From: Pseudoduganella lurida
GTDB taxonomy: Bacteria; Pseudomonadota; Gammaproteobacteria; Burkholderiales; Burkholderiaceae_D
Direction: 5' to 3'
NCBI RefSeq assembly: GCF_007830455.1
Contig: NZ_VLLB01000001.1
Coordinates: 1,426,001-1,490,000, forward strand
DNA: 64,000 nucleotides
The translations under genes were made by a program, and so were the position numbers. Positions 38,565 through 48,612 of the stretch are shown piece after piece. A model generated the notes under the pieces. It had not been told where the DNA came from. It saw nothing but the letters and a program-made list of their open reading frames with translations, and did not search any database. Each line of letters opens with the position of its first letter. Position 1 is the stretch's first letter.

Positions 38565-39053
38565 TTACTCGTCGTCGCCGGCATCCTGGTACAGCTCGTC
38601 CAGCGCGATCGCCAGGTTGGCCATCTCGACGGCCACGCGGGCTGCATCGGCGCCCTTGCTGGCCATGCGCACTTCGGCCTGCTCGTCGTTCTCGGTGGTC
38701 AGCACGGCGTTGGCGATGGGAATGCTGTGGTCCAGGCCGATGCGCGTGATGCCGGCGCCCGATTCGTTCGACACCAGCTCGAAGTGGTAGGTTTCGCCAC
38801 GGATCACGGCGCCCAGCGCCACCAGCGCATCGAACTGGCCGGATTCTGCCATCTTCTGCAGCACCAGCGGGATTTCCAGCGCGCCGGGGACGGTCACGTG
38901 CAGCACGTCCTCGTCGGCCACGCCCAGCTGCTTCAGTTCGGCCAGGCAGGACGACAGCAGGCCATGGCATACGTCTTCGTTGAAGCGCGCCTGGACGATG
39001 CCGATGCGCAGGCCTTCGCCGTTCAGGTTGGTTTCGTAGGTTCCTACGGTCAT
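38565..39053 (-). CDS. ribH: 6,7-dimethyl-8-ribityllumazine synthase
   Basis: This 162-residue enzyme condenses 5-amino-6-ribitylaminouracil with dihydroxybutanone phosphate in the penultimate step of riboflavin synthesis. It shows [18 protein letters not shown], the [15 protein letters not shown] segment, [12 protein letters not shown] with the conserved Arg/Glu, and [21 protein letters not shown]. Family members form large capsid-like or pentameric assemblies. It lies 42 bp after ribB(X) and 52 bp before nusB, all on one strand. Confidence 0.96.
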   Translation of the reverse strand: MTVGTYETNLNGEGLRIGIVQARFNEDVCHGLLSSCLAELKQLGVADEDVLHVTVPGALEIPLVLQKMAESGQFDALVALGAVIRGETYHFELVSNESGAGITRIGLDHSIPIANAVLTTENDEQAEVRMASKGADAARVAVEMANLAIALDELYQDAGDDE

Positions 39054-39095
39054 ATCAGCCTCTTATATATAGTAGATGGTGGATGGTGCTGGCAC

Positions 39096-40205
39096 TCAGG
39101 CTTCGGGCCTGGCCACGTAGCCGGTCACTTCCAGGTCGAAGCCGACCATCGACGGCATCTTGCGCGGGCTGGCGAGCAGCTTCATGCGCTGCACGCCCAC
39201 GGCGCGCAGGATCTGGGCGCCGATGCCGTAGGTGCGCAGGTCCATGCTGGCGGCGCGGCCGCGCGGCTTGGCATCCTGGTCCAGCGCGGCCAGCTGGCCG
39301 AACAGCTCGTCGGCCGTTTCGCCACAGTTCAGCAGCACCATCACGCCCTGCTCGGACGCCTTGATGGCCTTCAGCGACGCCGACACGTTCCACGAGTGCG
39401 TGGTGGCTTCCGTTTCCAGCACGTCCAGGATCGACACCGGCTGGTGCACGCGCACCAGCGCCTCGCGGTCGGCCTGGATGTCGCCATGCACCAGCGCCAG
39501 GTGGGCCGCACCGCTCGGCGTGTCGCGGAAGGCGATCATGCGGAAGTCGCCATGCGCCGTGCGCAGCGTGCGCTCGGCCACGCGCTCGACCATGCATTCC
39601 TTGGCACTGCGGTAATGGATCAGGTCGGCGATCGTGCCGATCTTGATGCCGTGCTCCTTGCCGAATTCCAGCAGGTCCGGCAGGCGCGCCATCGTGCCGT
39701 CGTCCTTGACGATCTCGCAGATCACGGAAGCCGGCGTCAGGCCTGCCATCGCGGTGAGGTCGCAGCCAGCTTCCGTGTGGCCGGCGCGCATCAGCACCCC
39801 GCCCTTCACGGCGCGCAGCGGGAAGATGTGGCCCGGCTGCACCAGGTCTTCGGCTTTGGCGCCCTTGGCCACGGCCACCTGGATGGTGCGGGCACGGTCG
39901 GCGGCCGAGATGCCGGTGGTGACGCCTTCGGCGGCCTCGATCGACACCGTGAAGTTGGTGCCGAACGAAGTGCCGTTGCGGGTGGCCATCAGCGGCAGTT
40001 CCAGGCGGTCGACGATTTCCTCGGCCAGTGTGAGGCAGACCAGTCCGCGCGCGTGGCGGATCATGAAGTTGATCGCTTCGGGCGTGACGAAGTCCGCCGC
40101 CAGCACCAGGTCGCCCTCGTTTTCGCGGTCTTCCTCGTCGACCAGGATCACCATGCGGCCGGCGCGCAGCTCGGCGACGATTTCTTCGGTGCTGGAGATA
40201 GTCAT
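39096..40205 (-). CDS. ribB: 3,4-dihydroxy-2-butanone 4-phosphate synthase fused to degenerate GTP cyclohydrolase II domain
   Basis: Residues 1-200 form an intact RibB domain that turns ribulose 5-phosphate into dihydroxybutanone phosphate: DEEDRENEGDLVLAAD, RHARGLVCLTL and RAGHTEAGCDLTAMAGL are all present. Residues 205-369 align with GTP cyclohydrolase II, but the zinc-binding segment that normally follows VRVH (ECLTGD...CDCG) is replaced by QPVSILDVLETEATTHSWNV, with all the cysteines lost. The second half therefore cannot bind the catalytic zinc. This is the RibBX type, known in Burkholderiales, and a separate RibA must exist outside the window. No FMN riboswitch is visible upstream. Confidence 0.93.
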   Translation of the reverse strand: MTISSTEEIVAELRAGRMVILVDEEDRENEGDLVLAADFVTPEAINFMIRHARGLVCLTLAEEIVDRLELPLMATRNGTSFGTNFTVSIEAAEGVTTGISAADRARTIQVAVAKGAKAEDLVQPGHIFPLRAVKGGVLMRAGHTEAGCDLTAMAGLTPASVICEIVKDDGTMARLPDLLEFGKEHGIKIGTIADLIHYRSAKECMVERVAERTLRTAHGDFRMIAFRDTPSGAAHLALVHGDIQADREALVRVHQPVSILDVLETEATTHSWNVSASLKAIKASEQGVMVLLNCGETADELFGQLAALDQDAKPRGRAASMDLRTYGIGAQILRAVGVQRMKLLASPRKMPSMVGFDLEVTGYVARPEA

Positions 40206-40464
40206 GTACAGAATCCTTTGCGTGTTTCCTAACCCGCTATTTTAATGGATTTGGCGGGCTTTCACCCGACTATCCGGCCCTTTGCCACCGCAAACACGTG
40301 GCAACGGCGGAACAAGCCGTCATGCCTTTTTGGAAACCAAGAAACAAATGGCGGCCCCTGCAGTGGTGGCATATGATCGGCACGTAGGGAAGCCACAGCC
40401 GTGCGCCCGGTGTGCAGGTGCCGGAGTAGCATCCATCGACCAATGGCCCACTCCAAAAGGACCC

Positions 40465-43400
40465 ATGGCCACCATCCTGATCGTCGACGACCGCCCGACC
40501 AACCGCGACTACCTGATGACGCTGCTCGGCTTCACGCCGCACACGTTGTTCGAGGCCGCCGACGGTGCGCAGGCCCTCGAGCTGTGCGAGCGGCACCGGC
40601 CGGACCTGGTGATCACCGACATCCTGATGCCCACGATGGACGGCTACGAATTCGTGCAGCGCCTGCGCGACATTCCCGCACTGGCCGGCACCCCGGTCAT
40701 CTTCTTCTCCGCCACCTACTCGCTGCCGGAAATGCGCGCGATGGCCGCCGCCTGCGGCGTGCGCACCGTGCTGGCCAAGCCCGCCGAACCGGAAGCGATC
40801 ATGGATGCCGTGAACGCCGAACTGGCGGCGGAGGAAGGCTACGCGCTGCCGGCGGGCGTCGCGGATGCCGTGGCGCCACCGCCGCCCGCACCGTCCGCAC
40901 AGCCGCCGGAAACGCTGGCCGACCGCATGGCGGCGCTGCACGAACTGTCGCTGCAGCTGAACGGCGAACGCGATGCCGGCGCCATGGCCACCGGCTTCTG
41001 CGCGGTGGCCGGCGCGATCCTGCATGCCGATATCGTCGTCCTCTGCCTTCTGGATGCGCATGAACAGAGCGTGCAGCACGTGCAGGCGACCGGCATCGAT
41101 GCCGGCCTGCTGCAGCCCGTCCTGACCGACCGCGCCGCCTTCCCGGCCGTGATGATGAACCGCCGCGACGTGCTGCGCAGCTGCCGCGCCGACGGCGACG
41201 TGCCGGCCCTCCCCGGCGGCCATCCGCAGGTGGACAACCTGATGGCCATCGCCGTGCGCGACCAGTTCCACCTGTATGGCTGGGTGTACGTGGCCAACCG
41301 CCGCGGCGCGTCGTGCTTCGACGGCACGGACGAGCAGTTCCTGCGCATGCTGTCCGCCCAGCTGGCGGTGGCGTACGAAAACATGAACCTGTACGAGGTC
41401 GTGCAGCGCCACGCCGCCCAGCTGCAGATGGAGATCTCGGCCCGCCGCAGCGCCGACACCGCACTGCGCGCCAGCGAGGCACGCTACCGCGCCATGACGC
41501 AATCCGCGCCGGACGCGATCATCGGCTCCGACCAGGAATACGTGCTGCACTTCAACCGCGCGGCCGAGACGATGTTCGGCTACACCGAGCAGGAGATGGC
41601 GGGCCAGCCGATCGTGCGCCTGATCGCCGATGTGTCGCTGGCCGAGCACCGCGAACGGGTGGCGCGCTTTCGCAGCAACCGGGAACGCTACTACAGCAAC
41701 CGCATCGTCGAACTGACCCTGAAGCGCAAGAACGGCGAGCAGTTCACGGCCGAGATGGCGCTGTCCGCCGTCACCGTGGAGGGCGAGACGATCTTCACCA
41801 CCATCCTGCGCGACACCACGGCGCGGCGCGCGCTGGAAGAACGGCTGCGCCTCTCGGCCCAGGTGTTCGACAGCACGCAGGACAGCATCACCATGACCGA
41901 TGCGCAGGCCAATATCATCGCCGTCAATCCCGCGTTCGAGCAGGTAACGGGCTACAGCGAGCGCGAGGTGGTGGGCCAGAACCCGCGCCTGCTGCGTTCC
42001 GGCCGCCACGACAGCGCGTTCTACCGCGCCATCTGGCACAGCCTGGACACCACGGGCCAGTGGGCCGGCGAGATCTGGAACCGCCGCAGGAACGGCCAGG
42101 TGTATCCGGAGCGGATCCGCATCAACGTGGTGAAGGACCAGCGCGAACAGGTGGTGGCCTATGTCTCCGTCTCCAGCGACATCAGCGCATTGAAGGAAGC
42201 CCATACGCAGGTGGACTTCCTGAGCAACCACGATCCGCTGACCCTGCTGCCGAACCGGAACCTGCTGAACGACCGCCTGCAGCTGGCCCTGACCTCCGCC
42301 CAGCACACCGGCAGCCAGGTGGCACTGCTGCTGTTCGACATCGACCGCCTGCAGCGCATCAACGACGCGCTGGGCCACGCCACCGGCGACGAACTGCTGC
42401 GCGAACTGGCGGCCCGCGTGTCGCGCATCGTGCCGCCGGGCGACACGCTGGCGCACCTGGGCGCGGACGAATTCGCCGTGGTGCTGACGCGCTGCCAGAC
42501 GGTCGACGACATCATCGTCACCGTGCGCAAGCTGATGGACCAGGTGGCGCAGCCCGTGCACCTGGCCGGCCAGGACCTGTACGTGACGGCCTCGGTGGGC
42601 ATCAGCATCTACCCGCGTGACGGCGCCACCCCGGGTGCGCTGCTGACCGGGGCCGACGTGGCGCTGTCGCACGTGAAGGACGATGGCCGCAACAACTTCC
42701 ACTTCTACACGGGCGAGATGAACGCGCATGCGCTGCGCTGGATGTCGCTGGAGATCCACCTGCGCCATGCGCTGGAGCGCCGCGAGCTGCAGCTGTTCTA
42801 CCAGCCGCAGGTCTCGCTGACGGACGGCCGCATCTCCGGCGTGGAGGCGCTGCTGCGCTGGAACAGCGCTGAACTGGGCAATGTGCCACCGGGCGACTTC
42901 ATCCCGCTGGCCGAGGACAGCGGCCTGATCCTCCCGATCGGCAACTGGGTGATCGAGGAAGCGTGCCGGCAGAACAGGGCCTGGCAGACGGCCGGCCTGC
43001 CGCCGCTGACGGTGGCGGTGAACGTCTCGGCCCGCCAGTTCGCCGTGGGGAACCTCCCGGCCGTCGTGCGCAATGCCCTCAATGCCAGCGGCCTATCGCC
43101 GCGCTGGCTGGAAGTGGAGCTGACGGAAACGGTGATGATGCACGACAGCGAACACGTGCAGATGCAGCTGAACGAGCTGGCAGCGATGGGCGTCTCCGTG
43201 TCGCTGGACGATTTCGGCACCGGCTATTCGTCGCTGGGCTACCTGTCGCGCTTCCGGCTCGACAAACTGAAGATCGACCAGACGTTCGTGCGCAACATCA
43301 CCACCGAGCCGCGCAGCGCCGCGATCGCGCGCGCCACCACGGCGCTGGCGCATGGCCTGAACCTGGTGGTGGTGGCCGAGGGCGTGGAGACGGAAGGCCA

Positions 43401-43932
43401 GCTGGCGTTCCTGCGCGACATGGGCTGCGACAAGATCCAGGGCTACCTGTTCAGCCGCCCGATCCCGGCGGACGAACTGGGGACCATGCTGCGCGAGCAC
43501 CGCGCGCTGGCCCACATCACGCCAGCGCCGGCGGCCACGCCGACCCTGCTGCTCGTCGACGACGAACCGGGCGTGCTGCGCGCGCTGGAGCGGGCCTTCC
43601 GCCGCGAGAGCTACCAGGTGCTGCTGGCGCACAGCGCCGCGGAAGCGCTGGAGCTGCTGGCCCTGCACGATGTGCAGGTGGTCGTCTCGGACCAGCGCAT
43701 GCCGGAAATGAGCGGCACCGACTTCCTGGCGCGCGCCAGGGAACTGTATCCGGACACGGTGCGCATCATCCTCTCCGGCTACGCGGACCACGCGTCGATC
43801 AAGGACGCCATCAACCGCGGCGCCATCTACCAGTTCCTCAGCAAGCCATGGGACGACGAGGAACTGCGCCAGGTCGTGCGCGCCGCCTTCGCGCAGGCCT
43901 GCCATCACGCCGCGCCGCGACGGGTGGTATGA
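40465..43932 (+). CDS. REC-GAF-PAS-PAS-GADEF-EAL-REC c-di-GMP phosphodiesterase
   Basis: This 1155-residue soluble protein has a receiver (D52 in [16 protein letters not shown]), a GAF-like domain (about 150-310), two PAS domains (about 335-455 and 460-580), a degenerate diguanylate cyclase domain in which GGDEF is GADEF (666-670) with no RxxD site, an intact EAL domain (EAL 794-796, [26 protein letters not shown]) and a second receiver at the C-terminus (D1076 in [13 protein letters not shown]). It should be mainly a phosphodiesterase, perhaps GTP-regulated. The start at 40465 (MATILIVDD) fits the receiver fold; longer in-frame starts do not. It is divergent from ribB and stands alone. Confidence 0.9.
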   Translation: MATILIVDDRPTNRDYLMTLLGFTPHTLFEAADGAQALELCERHRPDLVITDILMPTMDGYEFVQRLRDIPALAGTPVIFFSATYSLPEMRAMAAACGVRTVLAKPAEPEAIMDAVNAELAAEEGYALPAGVADAVAPPPPAPSAQPPETLADRMAALHELSLQLNGERDAGAMATGFCAVAGAILHADIVVLCLLDAHEQSVQHVQATGIDAGLLQPVLTDRAAFPAVMMNRRDVLRSCRADGDVPALPGGHPQVDNLMAIAVRDQFHLYGWVYVANRRGASCFDGTDEQFLRMLSAQLAVAYENMNLYEVVQRHAAQLQMEISARRSADTALRASEARYRAMTQSAPDAIIGSDQEYVLHFNRAAETMFGYTEQEMAGQPIVRLIADVSLAEHRERVARFRSNRERYYSNRIVELTLKRKNGEQFTAEMALSAVTVEGETIFTTILRDTTARRALEERLRLSAQVFDSTQDSITMTDAQANIIAVNPAFEQVTGYSEREVVGQNPRLLRSGRHDSAFYRAIWHSLDTTGQWAGEIWNRRRNGQVYPERIRINVVKDQREQVVAYVSVSSDISALKEAHTQVDFLSNHDPLTLLPNRNLLNDRLQLALTSAQHTGSQVALLLFDIDRLQRINDALGHATGDELLRELAARVSRIVPPGDTLAHLGADEFAVVLTRCQTVDDIIVTVRKLMDQVAQPVHLAGQDLYVTASVGISIYPRDGATPGALLTGADVALSHVKDDGRNNFHFYTGEMNAHALRWMSLEIHLRHALERRELQLFYQPQVSLTDGRISGVEALLRWNSAELGNVPPGDFIPLAEDSGLILPIGNWVIEEACRQNRAWQTAGLPPLTVAVNVSARQFAVGNLPAVVRNALNASGLSPRWLEVELTETVMMHDSEHVQMQLNELAAMGVSVSLDDFGTGYSSLGYLSRFRLDKLKIDQTFVRNITTEPRSAAIARATTALAHGLNLVVVAEGVETEGQLAFLRDMGCDKIQGYLFSRPIPADELGTMLREHRALAHITPAPAATPTLLLVDDEPGVLRALERAFRRESYQVLLAHSAAEALELLALHDVQVVVSDQRMPEMSGTDFLARARELYPDTVRIILSGYADHASIKDAINRGAIYQFLSKPWDDEELRQVVRAAFAQACHHAAPRRVV

Positions 43933-44220
43933 CGCGACGCGCACGAAGCGCGCGCGCATGGTGAGCAAACATCGGGCATGATCGCGATGGACTCAGCCAT
44001 GGTGGAAGCCTGATCGACAGCGCCGACGCAAACTCCGCGGCGCTGGAGTGACGGCTGCGCACACGGTCGTCGCGTACATGCCGGGCGCGCTGCCAATTCG
44101 AAGGTTCGGTGCCGTCGAAGCGTCCGTGCTGAAGGCATCCGCATGCCTGCCCCGGCGCCCATTGGCATACCTTTCGCCCCAACAACCGGATATCAATCCC
44201 CGAATGGAGATCTGGACAAC

Positions 44221-45357
44221 ATGAATTTGAGCATGCTCGGCCTTGCCACCACCTTCTCGCTCACCCTGATCGCGTTCGCCGCTACCCCGGTGGCCGCGAA
44301 CGCGCAGGCCAGTGCAACCGCGACCGGCGGCCTGCCTTTCCAGGTCAGGCCGGTCGGCACATTCAGGAGCCCCTGGGCCATGGCATTCCTGCCCGACGGC
44401 AGCATGCTGGTGACGCAGAAAGAGGGGACGATGATCCTGTTCGATCCCGCCACCGGTACCAGGCGCACCGTGTCCGGCGCACCCGCCGTCAGCAGCAAAG
44501 GCCAGGGCGCGCTCATGGACATCGTGCCCGCTGCCGATTTCGCGTCCAGCAAGCTGATCTACTTCAGCTACTCGGAGGCGGGTCCCGGTGCCGACAGCCG
44601 GGTCGTGCTCGCCACGGCGACCCTGGATCAGGCCGGCGGCACGCTCAAGAATCCAAAGGTCATTTTCCGCGGCCAGGATGCGTCGACTGGCGGGCACTAT
44701 TCGGGCCGTATTGCCTTGTCGCCGGATGGCAAGTATCTCTTCTTCACCAGTGGCGACCGCCAGCTTTTCGATCCGGCGCAAGACCCCAGGTCGACGCTCG
44801 GCAAGGTGCTGCGCCTGAACCTCGACGGCACGCCGGCTGCCGGCAACCCGCTCGCGGCCAGGGGCTTTCATGCATCCGTCTGGTCGTATGGCCACCGCAA
44901 CCTGCTGGGCACGGCCTTCGACAGGCAGGGGCGGTTGTGGGAAATGGAAATGGGACCGCGCCATGGCGACGAGATCAACCTGATCAAACCAGGCCTCAAC
45001 TATGGCTGGCCGAAAGCATCGAATGGCAACCACTATGACGGCCGGGATATCCCCGACCACGCGCCTGGCGACGGCTTCGAAGCCCCGAAAGTGTCCTGGA
45101 ATCCGGCCATTTCACCAGGCGGCCTCGCCTACTACGATGCCGACCTGTTCCCGAAGTGGAAAAATTCCCTCTTCATCACCGGTCTCTCGGGCAAGTCGCT
45201 GGACCGCATCGCCCTCGACGGCGAGAACGCCAGCAAGGTGGACCATTGGGACATGGGCGAACGCATCCGCGCTGTTCGCACCGGGCCGGACGGCGCGCTA
45301 TGGCTGCTGGAGGACGGTGCGAGCGGCCGGCTCCTGAAGCTGACACCGAAGAGGTAG
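44221..45357 (+). CDS. PQQ-type soluble glucose/sorbosone dehydrogenase-like protein
   Basis: This 378-residue protein has a signal peptide (about residues 1-28) and a six-bladed beta-propeller of the soluble aldose dehydrogenase family. Family signatures include FRSPWAMAFLPDGSMLVTQKEG, HYSGRIALSPDGKYLFFTSGDR, WSYGHRNLLGTAFDRQGRLWEMEMGPRHGDE and the final DGALWLLEDGASGRLLKL. Homologues oxidise aldose sugars in the periplasm with PQQ bound by His, Arg and Asn residues. No PQQ-synthesis genes are in the window. The ATG at 44221 has a GGAG site; the upstream in-frame start at 44143 lacks one. The gene is solitary. Confidence 0.88.
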   Translation: MNLSMLGLATTFSLTLIAFAATPVAANAQASATATGGLPFQVRPVGTFRSPWAMAFLPDGSMLVTQKEGTMILFDPATGTRRTVSGAPAVSSKGQGALMDIVPAADFASSKLIYFSYSEAGPGADSRVVLATATLDQAGGTLKNPKVIFRGQDASTGGHYSGRIALSPDGKYLFFTSGDRQLFDPAQDPRSTLGKVLRLNLDGTPAAGNPLAARGFHASVWSYGHRNLLGTAFDRQGRLWEMEMGPRHGDEINLIKPGLNYGWPKASNGNHYDGRDIPDHAPGDGFEAPKVSWNPAISPGGLAYYDADLFPKWKNSLFITGLSGKSLDRIALDGENASKVDHWDMGERIRAVRTGPDGALWLLEDGASGRLLKLTPKR

Positions 45358-45455
45358 GCCAGCGGAACTGCGCGGCGCGGGCATTGCCGCTTTAGGTCGA
45401 AATCGGCCAGTCGCTGTCAGGCCGGATTCGACCCATTGCGGCCATTCGCCGATGC

Positions 45456-45770
45456 CTATCTCAACTGTTCAATCGACGTCGTAGCGTTGCGAATAACTAG
45501 GTCCCCAAAATCACCTTCGAGAGTCAACACGCTTCCCACCATAGAGGCGCCTTCAAGCTCGCCAAAGGTGTGACGGTTGCTTGAGTCCGTACGCGGCCCT
45601 AGCAAATTAAGCGCGCCGAACGTGAAATCTAGAGAAGCGCCGGCCGTGTTCCACGCCGAAAGCTTGTACCTGGCTCCATCCTCTGCACGGACCACCATCT
45701 CGAAGTAGAGATGTTGTTGATCAAGAGTGATCGACAGGACTTCGGATTCTTCAAGATCACAAAGGTTCAT
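45456..45770 (-). CDS. Hypothetical protein (104 aa)
   Basis: This small acidic protein, with beta-strand-rich composition (SITLDQQHLYFEMVVRAEDG, GSVLTLEGDFGDLVIRNA), starts at ATG 45770. GC content is lower than in neighbouring genes. I recognise no family; its size and context next to another small orphan gene recall immunity-type or regulatory proteins of mobile regions, which is only a hint. Confidence 0.5.
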   Translation of the reverse strand: MNLCDLEESEVLSITLDQQHLYFEMVVRAEDGARYKLSAWNTAGASLDFTFGALNLLGPRTDSSNRHTFGELEGASMVGSVLTLEGDFGDLVIRNATTSIEQLR

Positions 45771-45882
45771 GGAAAGGTAAATGAGGTTGAGACCACCTGG
45801 ATGTCTGCTCCTGGCCGATTGCAGCCCGTGATGACCGGCTGCTGTCGACCCAAAGCAGTCTTTGCCCCCCGCGTTTCAATGC

Positions 45883-46272
45883 CTAAACCTTGGCGGGCCA
45901 GACTGCGTCATGAATCTCTGGCTCATGCTTCGAAAAAACGCTGACGCACGCACCAGCGGTCACGATCATCCACTCACGTTGCTGCTCGGTATAGCCCAGG
46001 CGCGCAGTTTCTTCCTTCGCCCAGCCACCATCGAAGACCTCAAGAACGGGATAACCTGAAGGAAAGTCCTCTGCGATCCAGTACTCCGCCAGCGGGACTT
46101 CGTCCAGAAGCCTGAAGCCATCAATCTGGGAAAACGTGACTTCGATGCCGTCATCCCTGTTGCGGTTTCGAAGGACGCGTATCGACAAGCGGCCGTCGTA
46201 GGAAACAGAGTGGATGTCTGCGCCCCAGTCAAATTGCTCTTGGCACCCGAATGGCCTCGCTTTAATTGGCAT
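45883..46272 (-). CDS. Hypothetical protein (129 aa)
   Basis: This 129-residue protein starts at ATG 46272. It has an alternating beta-strand pattern (DGIEVTFSQIDGFRLLDE, EYWIAEDFPSGYPVLEVFDGGWAKEE) and no signal peptide or membrane segment. The family is unknown to me. It belongs to the same lower-GC stretch as the gene at 45456, 112 bp away, and may have been acquired together with it. Confidence 0.55.
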   Translation of the reverse strand: MPIKARPFGCQEQFDWGADIHSVSYDGRLSIRVLRNRNRDDGIEVTFSQIDGFRLLDEVPLAEYWIAEDFPSGYPVLEVFDGGWAKEETARLGYTEQQREWMIVTAGACVSVFSKHEPEIHDAVWPAKV

Positions 46273-46508
46273 GTACGTCGTCTCTTAGAAAGCTTGGTGT
46301 GCCTGGTACAAGAGTTATGCAGACACGGCCGGGGGAGTCGGCATCGGCAACGACTGCTTATGGCCGGCCTCGGCCGTGCGCGTCAGCATAGCAGGTTGCC
46401 GAAATCGAAATCACGGACTATCACCGCCGACTGCTTTCGCCCCAGGCAGACCTTGAAAACTCCATACCGGGCATGTCACGCACGAATTTAGCTTCGCTCC
46501 AACTCGAC

Positions 46509-47027
46509 TCACGTATGCTCGCGGCAATAGCTATTGATCGTCTTGCCGTTCAGCGCAGTTTCCATCTCATACGTCATTCCCAGCCGTTCAGCAACACGAC
46601 GAGACGACTTATTGCCGGAAGCGATGAGCGCGCGTACCTTCGGCTCGCGTCGCACCTCGAATGCATAAGCCAGGACCGCCGCAGCCGCTTCGTTCGCAAT
46701 GCCTCTCCCCCAGAATGGCTGATAAGTGTTCCAGCCCAGCTCCATTACGGTGGACTCATGGCGGAAGAAAGCTCCCACGCTGCCGACCAGCTGCCCTGTC
46801 TGCCGGTCCTCGATCGACCACCAGCCAGCGCCGTTCAGGAGCCATAATCCAGCCTGTGAACTGAAGATGCGCCAGGCGGTTTGACGGTCCGCCGAACCCA
46901 GATGCGCCGCGCTATCAGCATTCGACAAATGCTCCGCGAACAGGTCGAAGTCTTCGGCACGATATTCCCGAAGCGTAAGCCGCTCCGTGGCAAGGCAAGG
47001 CACCGAAATCGTGAAAGCGTGGTTCAT
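46509..47027 (-). CDS. GNAT-family N-acetyltransferase (RimJ/RimL type)
   Basis: This 172-residue cytoplasmic protein has the GNAT order of the RimJ/RimL group: ATERLTLREYRAEDFD at the start, the central VGSVGAFFRHESTVMELGW strand-turn, the acetyl-CoA segment FWGRGIANEAAAAVLAYAF, and IASGNKSSRRVAERLGM at the end. These enzymes transfer acetyl groups to N-termini or small-molecule amines; the acceptor is unknown. The ATG at 47027 fits the family's usual beginning. A much longer stop-free frame continues upstream but has no coding character. Confidence 0.88.
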   Translation of the reverse strand: MNHAFTISVPCLATERLTLREYRAEDFDLFAEHLSNADSAAHLGSADRQTAWRIFSSQAGLWLLNGAGWWSIEDRQTGQLVGSVGAFFRHESTVMELGWNTYQPFWGRGIANEAAAAVLAYAFEVRREPKVRALIASGNKSSRRVAERLGMTYEMETALNGKTINSYCREHT

Positions 47028-47336
47028 GAGAAGCGCATCCTTATATGTTCGAATCGAGTTCACTGTCCGCTTTCGGCCGAACTCATCCGCTTGATCAAGC
47101 ATAACAGGGTGGCCGGCCGCAAATCCACAGACTGTCACGACCGGCCATCGTCGCCCGAAACTGCCATTTTCCATGCCTTGCCTGCCATCCCGGCATGACG
47201 TTCGATCTCGACTCCGCGCGGCGCTGTACGTGCAGCATCGTACCGATCCGATCCAGGTTCCCGCGTACATTGAAGACACAACCGGGCACGCGCTCCAGGG
47301 CGGCCCATCCGTCATCACTTTTACGATAGGAACCTC
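47028..47336. other. Intergenic region between divergent genes
   Basis: This 309-bp gap separates the acetyltransferase and the membrane protein at 47337. No repeat, structured RNA or clear promoter is visible. Confidence 0.35.
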
Positions 47337-47795
47337 ATGCAAAAGCACAAAGCCGCCATACTGGGAGGACTGGTCGCAGGCGTCGTCACGACCGCATTCA
47401 TGGTCGCGGGCCGCAAGACCGGCCTCCTGACCAAGACGCTGGACCGCGACGCGGTCGACTGGATCGACCGCACGACCGGGTCGCGCGACGTCATCGGCGA
47501 TACCGGCACCAGCGTCGTGGAATTCGTCAACCACCTGGGCGCGTCGGCAGCCTTCGGGGCGGCACTGCCGGCGATCCGCGAGCTGGCACCCGGCCTGTCC
47601 CCCGTGGCACTGGGCACGCTGTACGGGACCGCGCTGTACGCCGTCAATATCGCCGGCATCGCGCCGCTGCTTGGCATCACGGAGGGCGAAGTGGAGGCAG
47701 GGCCGCGCAAGGCCGGCGAGCGCTGGGCCGTGCACGTGCTGCAGGCCGTCTTCACGGCGCTGGTCGCCGAGCGGCTGGAGCGGCAGGGCGACTGA
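47337..47795 (+). CDS. Hypothetical inner-membrane protein (152 aa)
   Basis: Three or four hydrophobic segments (residues 6-24, 65-85, 90-112 and 130-146) and Arg/Lys-rich turns mark an integral membrane protein. A TAGGAAC ribosome-binding site precedes the ATG. The sequence is Ala/Gly-rich with VVEFVNHLGASAAFGAALP as a recognisable central block. I cannot place it in a named family. It converges on the DUF4256 gene. Confidence 0.65.
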   Translation: MQKHKAAILGGLVAGVVTTAFMVAGRKTGLLTKTLDRDAVDWIDRTTGSRDVIGDTGTSVVEFVNHLGASAAFGAALPAIRELAPGLSPVALGTLYGTALYAVNIAGIAPLLGITEGEVEAGPRKAGERWAVHVLQAVFTALVAERLERQGD

Positions 47796-47830
47796 TTCGG
47801 CGTATCGGGCTGGACGCTCAGCCGCCGGCA

Positions 47831-48376
47831 TCAGACGCTGACCGCTCCCCGGAATCCCCGCGCCGCATAGTACGACTCGGCGCCGTTGTGATACACGAAC
47901 ACCTGGCCATAGCGCCGGTCGCAGAACAGCGCGCCGCCCAGTTTCCTGATGCCGGGCGGCGTGGCGATCCAGCTCGACGTCTTCAGGTCGAACTCCCCCA
48001 CTTCCTGGAGCGCGCGGTATTGCGCCTCGGTGAGCATGCCGATGCCCATCGCCGCCGCCATGGTCATGGCATCGTCCTGCGGCTTGTTGAGCTTGCGGGA
48101 GGCCAGCGCCGCCGCGTCGTAGCACAGGCTGCGCCGCCCTGGCGGACTCTCCGCCGCGCAATCGCAGAAGAGATATGCGCCGCTGCCATCGGGTCCGCCG
48201 ACGACATCGGGTTCGCCGCCGGACCGTTCCATCGCATGCAGCACTGCCAGTTTCTTCGGGTCGGCCAGCAGCCGCTGCTGGACGGCCTGCCAGTCGACGC
48301 CGGGATGCCGTTGTAGGTGCCTCGTGAAGCGCTTCTCGAGCATATCGATGAGGACGTCGCACTCTGCTGCTTTCAT
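47831..48376 (-). CDS. DUF4256 domain-containing protein
   Basis: This 181-residue protein has the DUF4256 layout: LIDMLEKRFTRHLQRHPGVDW near the start, DFL-like DCAAESPPGRRSLCYDAAAL in the middle and FDLKTSSWIATPPGIRKLGGALFCDRRYGQVFVYHNGAESYY at the end. The function is unknown in any organism I know of. The ATG at 48376 is set by an AAGGAG site 10 bp upstream, which rules out the longer frame from 48514. Confidence 0.82.
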   Translation of the reverse strand: MKAAECDVLIDMLEKRFTRHLQRHPGVDWQAVQQRLLADPKKLAVLHAMERSGGEPDVVGGPDGSGAYLFCDCAAESPPGRRSLCYDAAALASRKLNKPQDDAMTMAAAMGIGMLTEAQYRALQEVGEFDLKTSSWIATPPGIRKLGGALFCDRRYGQVFVYHNGAESYYAARGFRGAVSV

Positions 48377-48612
48377 GTCACAGGCTCCTTCAGGGAACCG
48401 CCAGCTTAGCGCACGGGGCGATGTGGAAAATGCGTGCATTGTCACACCGTGGCGATTCGTATCGAGCACCGCGCTGGCCACGGTGTGCTCCGGCGATAAC
48501 CAATCCCTCGCCACCGATCACATTTCCGATCGCATGCGCCCAAGCGCTACCGGCCAAAAACAAATTCGCGTAAGGTGTGCGCACCTTTTACTCCCGCACA
48601 TTTCAAGCACCC

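Noticed and set aside
40206..40464. Possible FMN riboswitch upstream of ribB
   Set aside because: The conserved FMN aptamer segments are absent from this gap on the minus strand.
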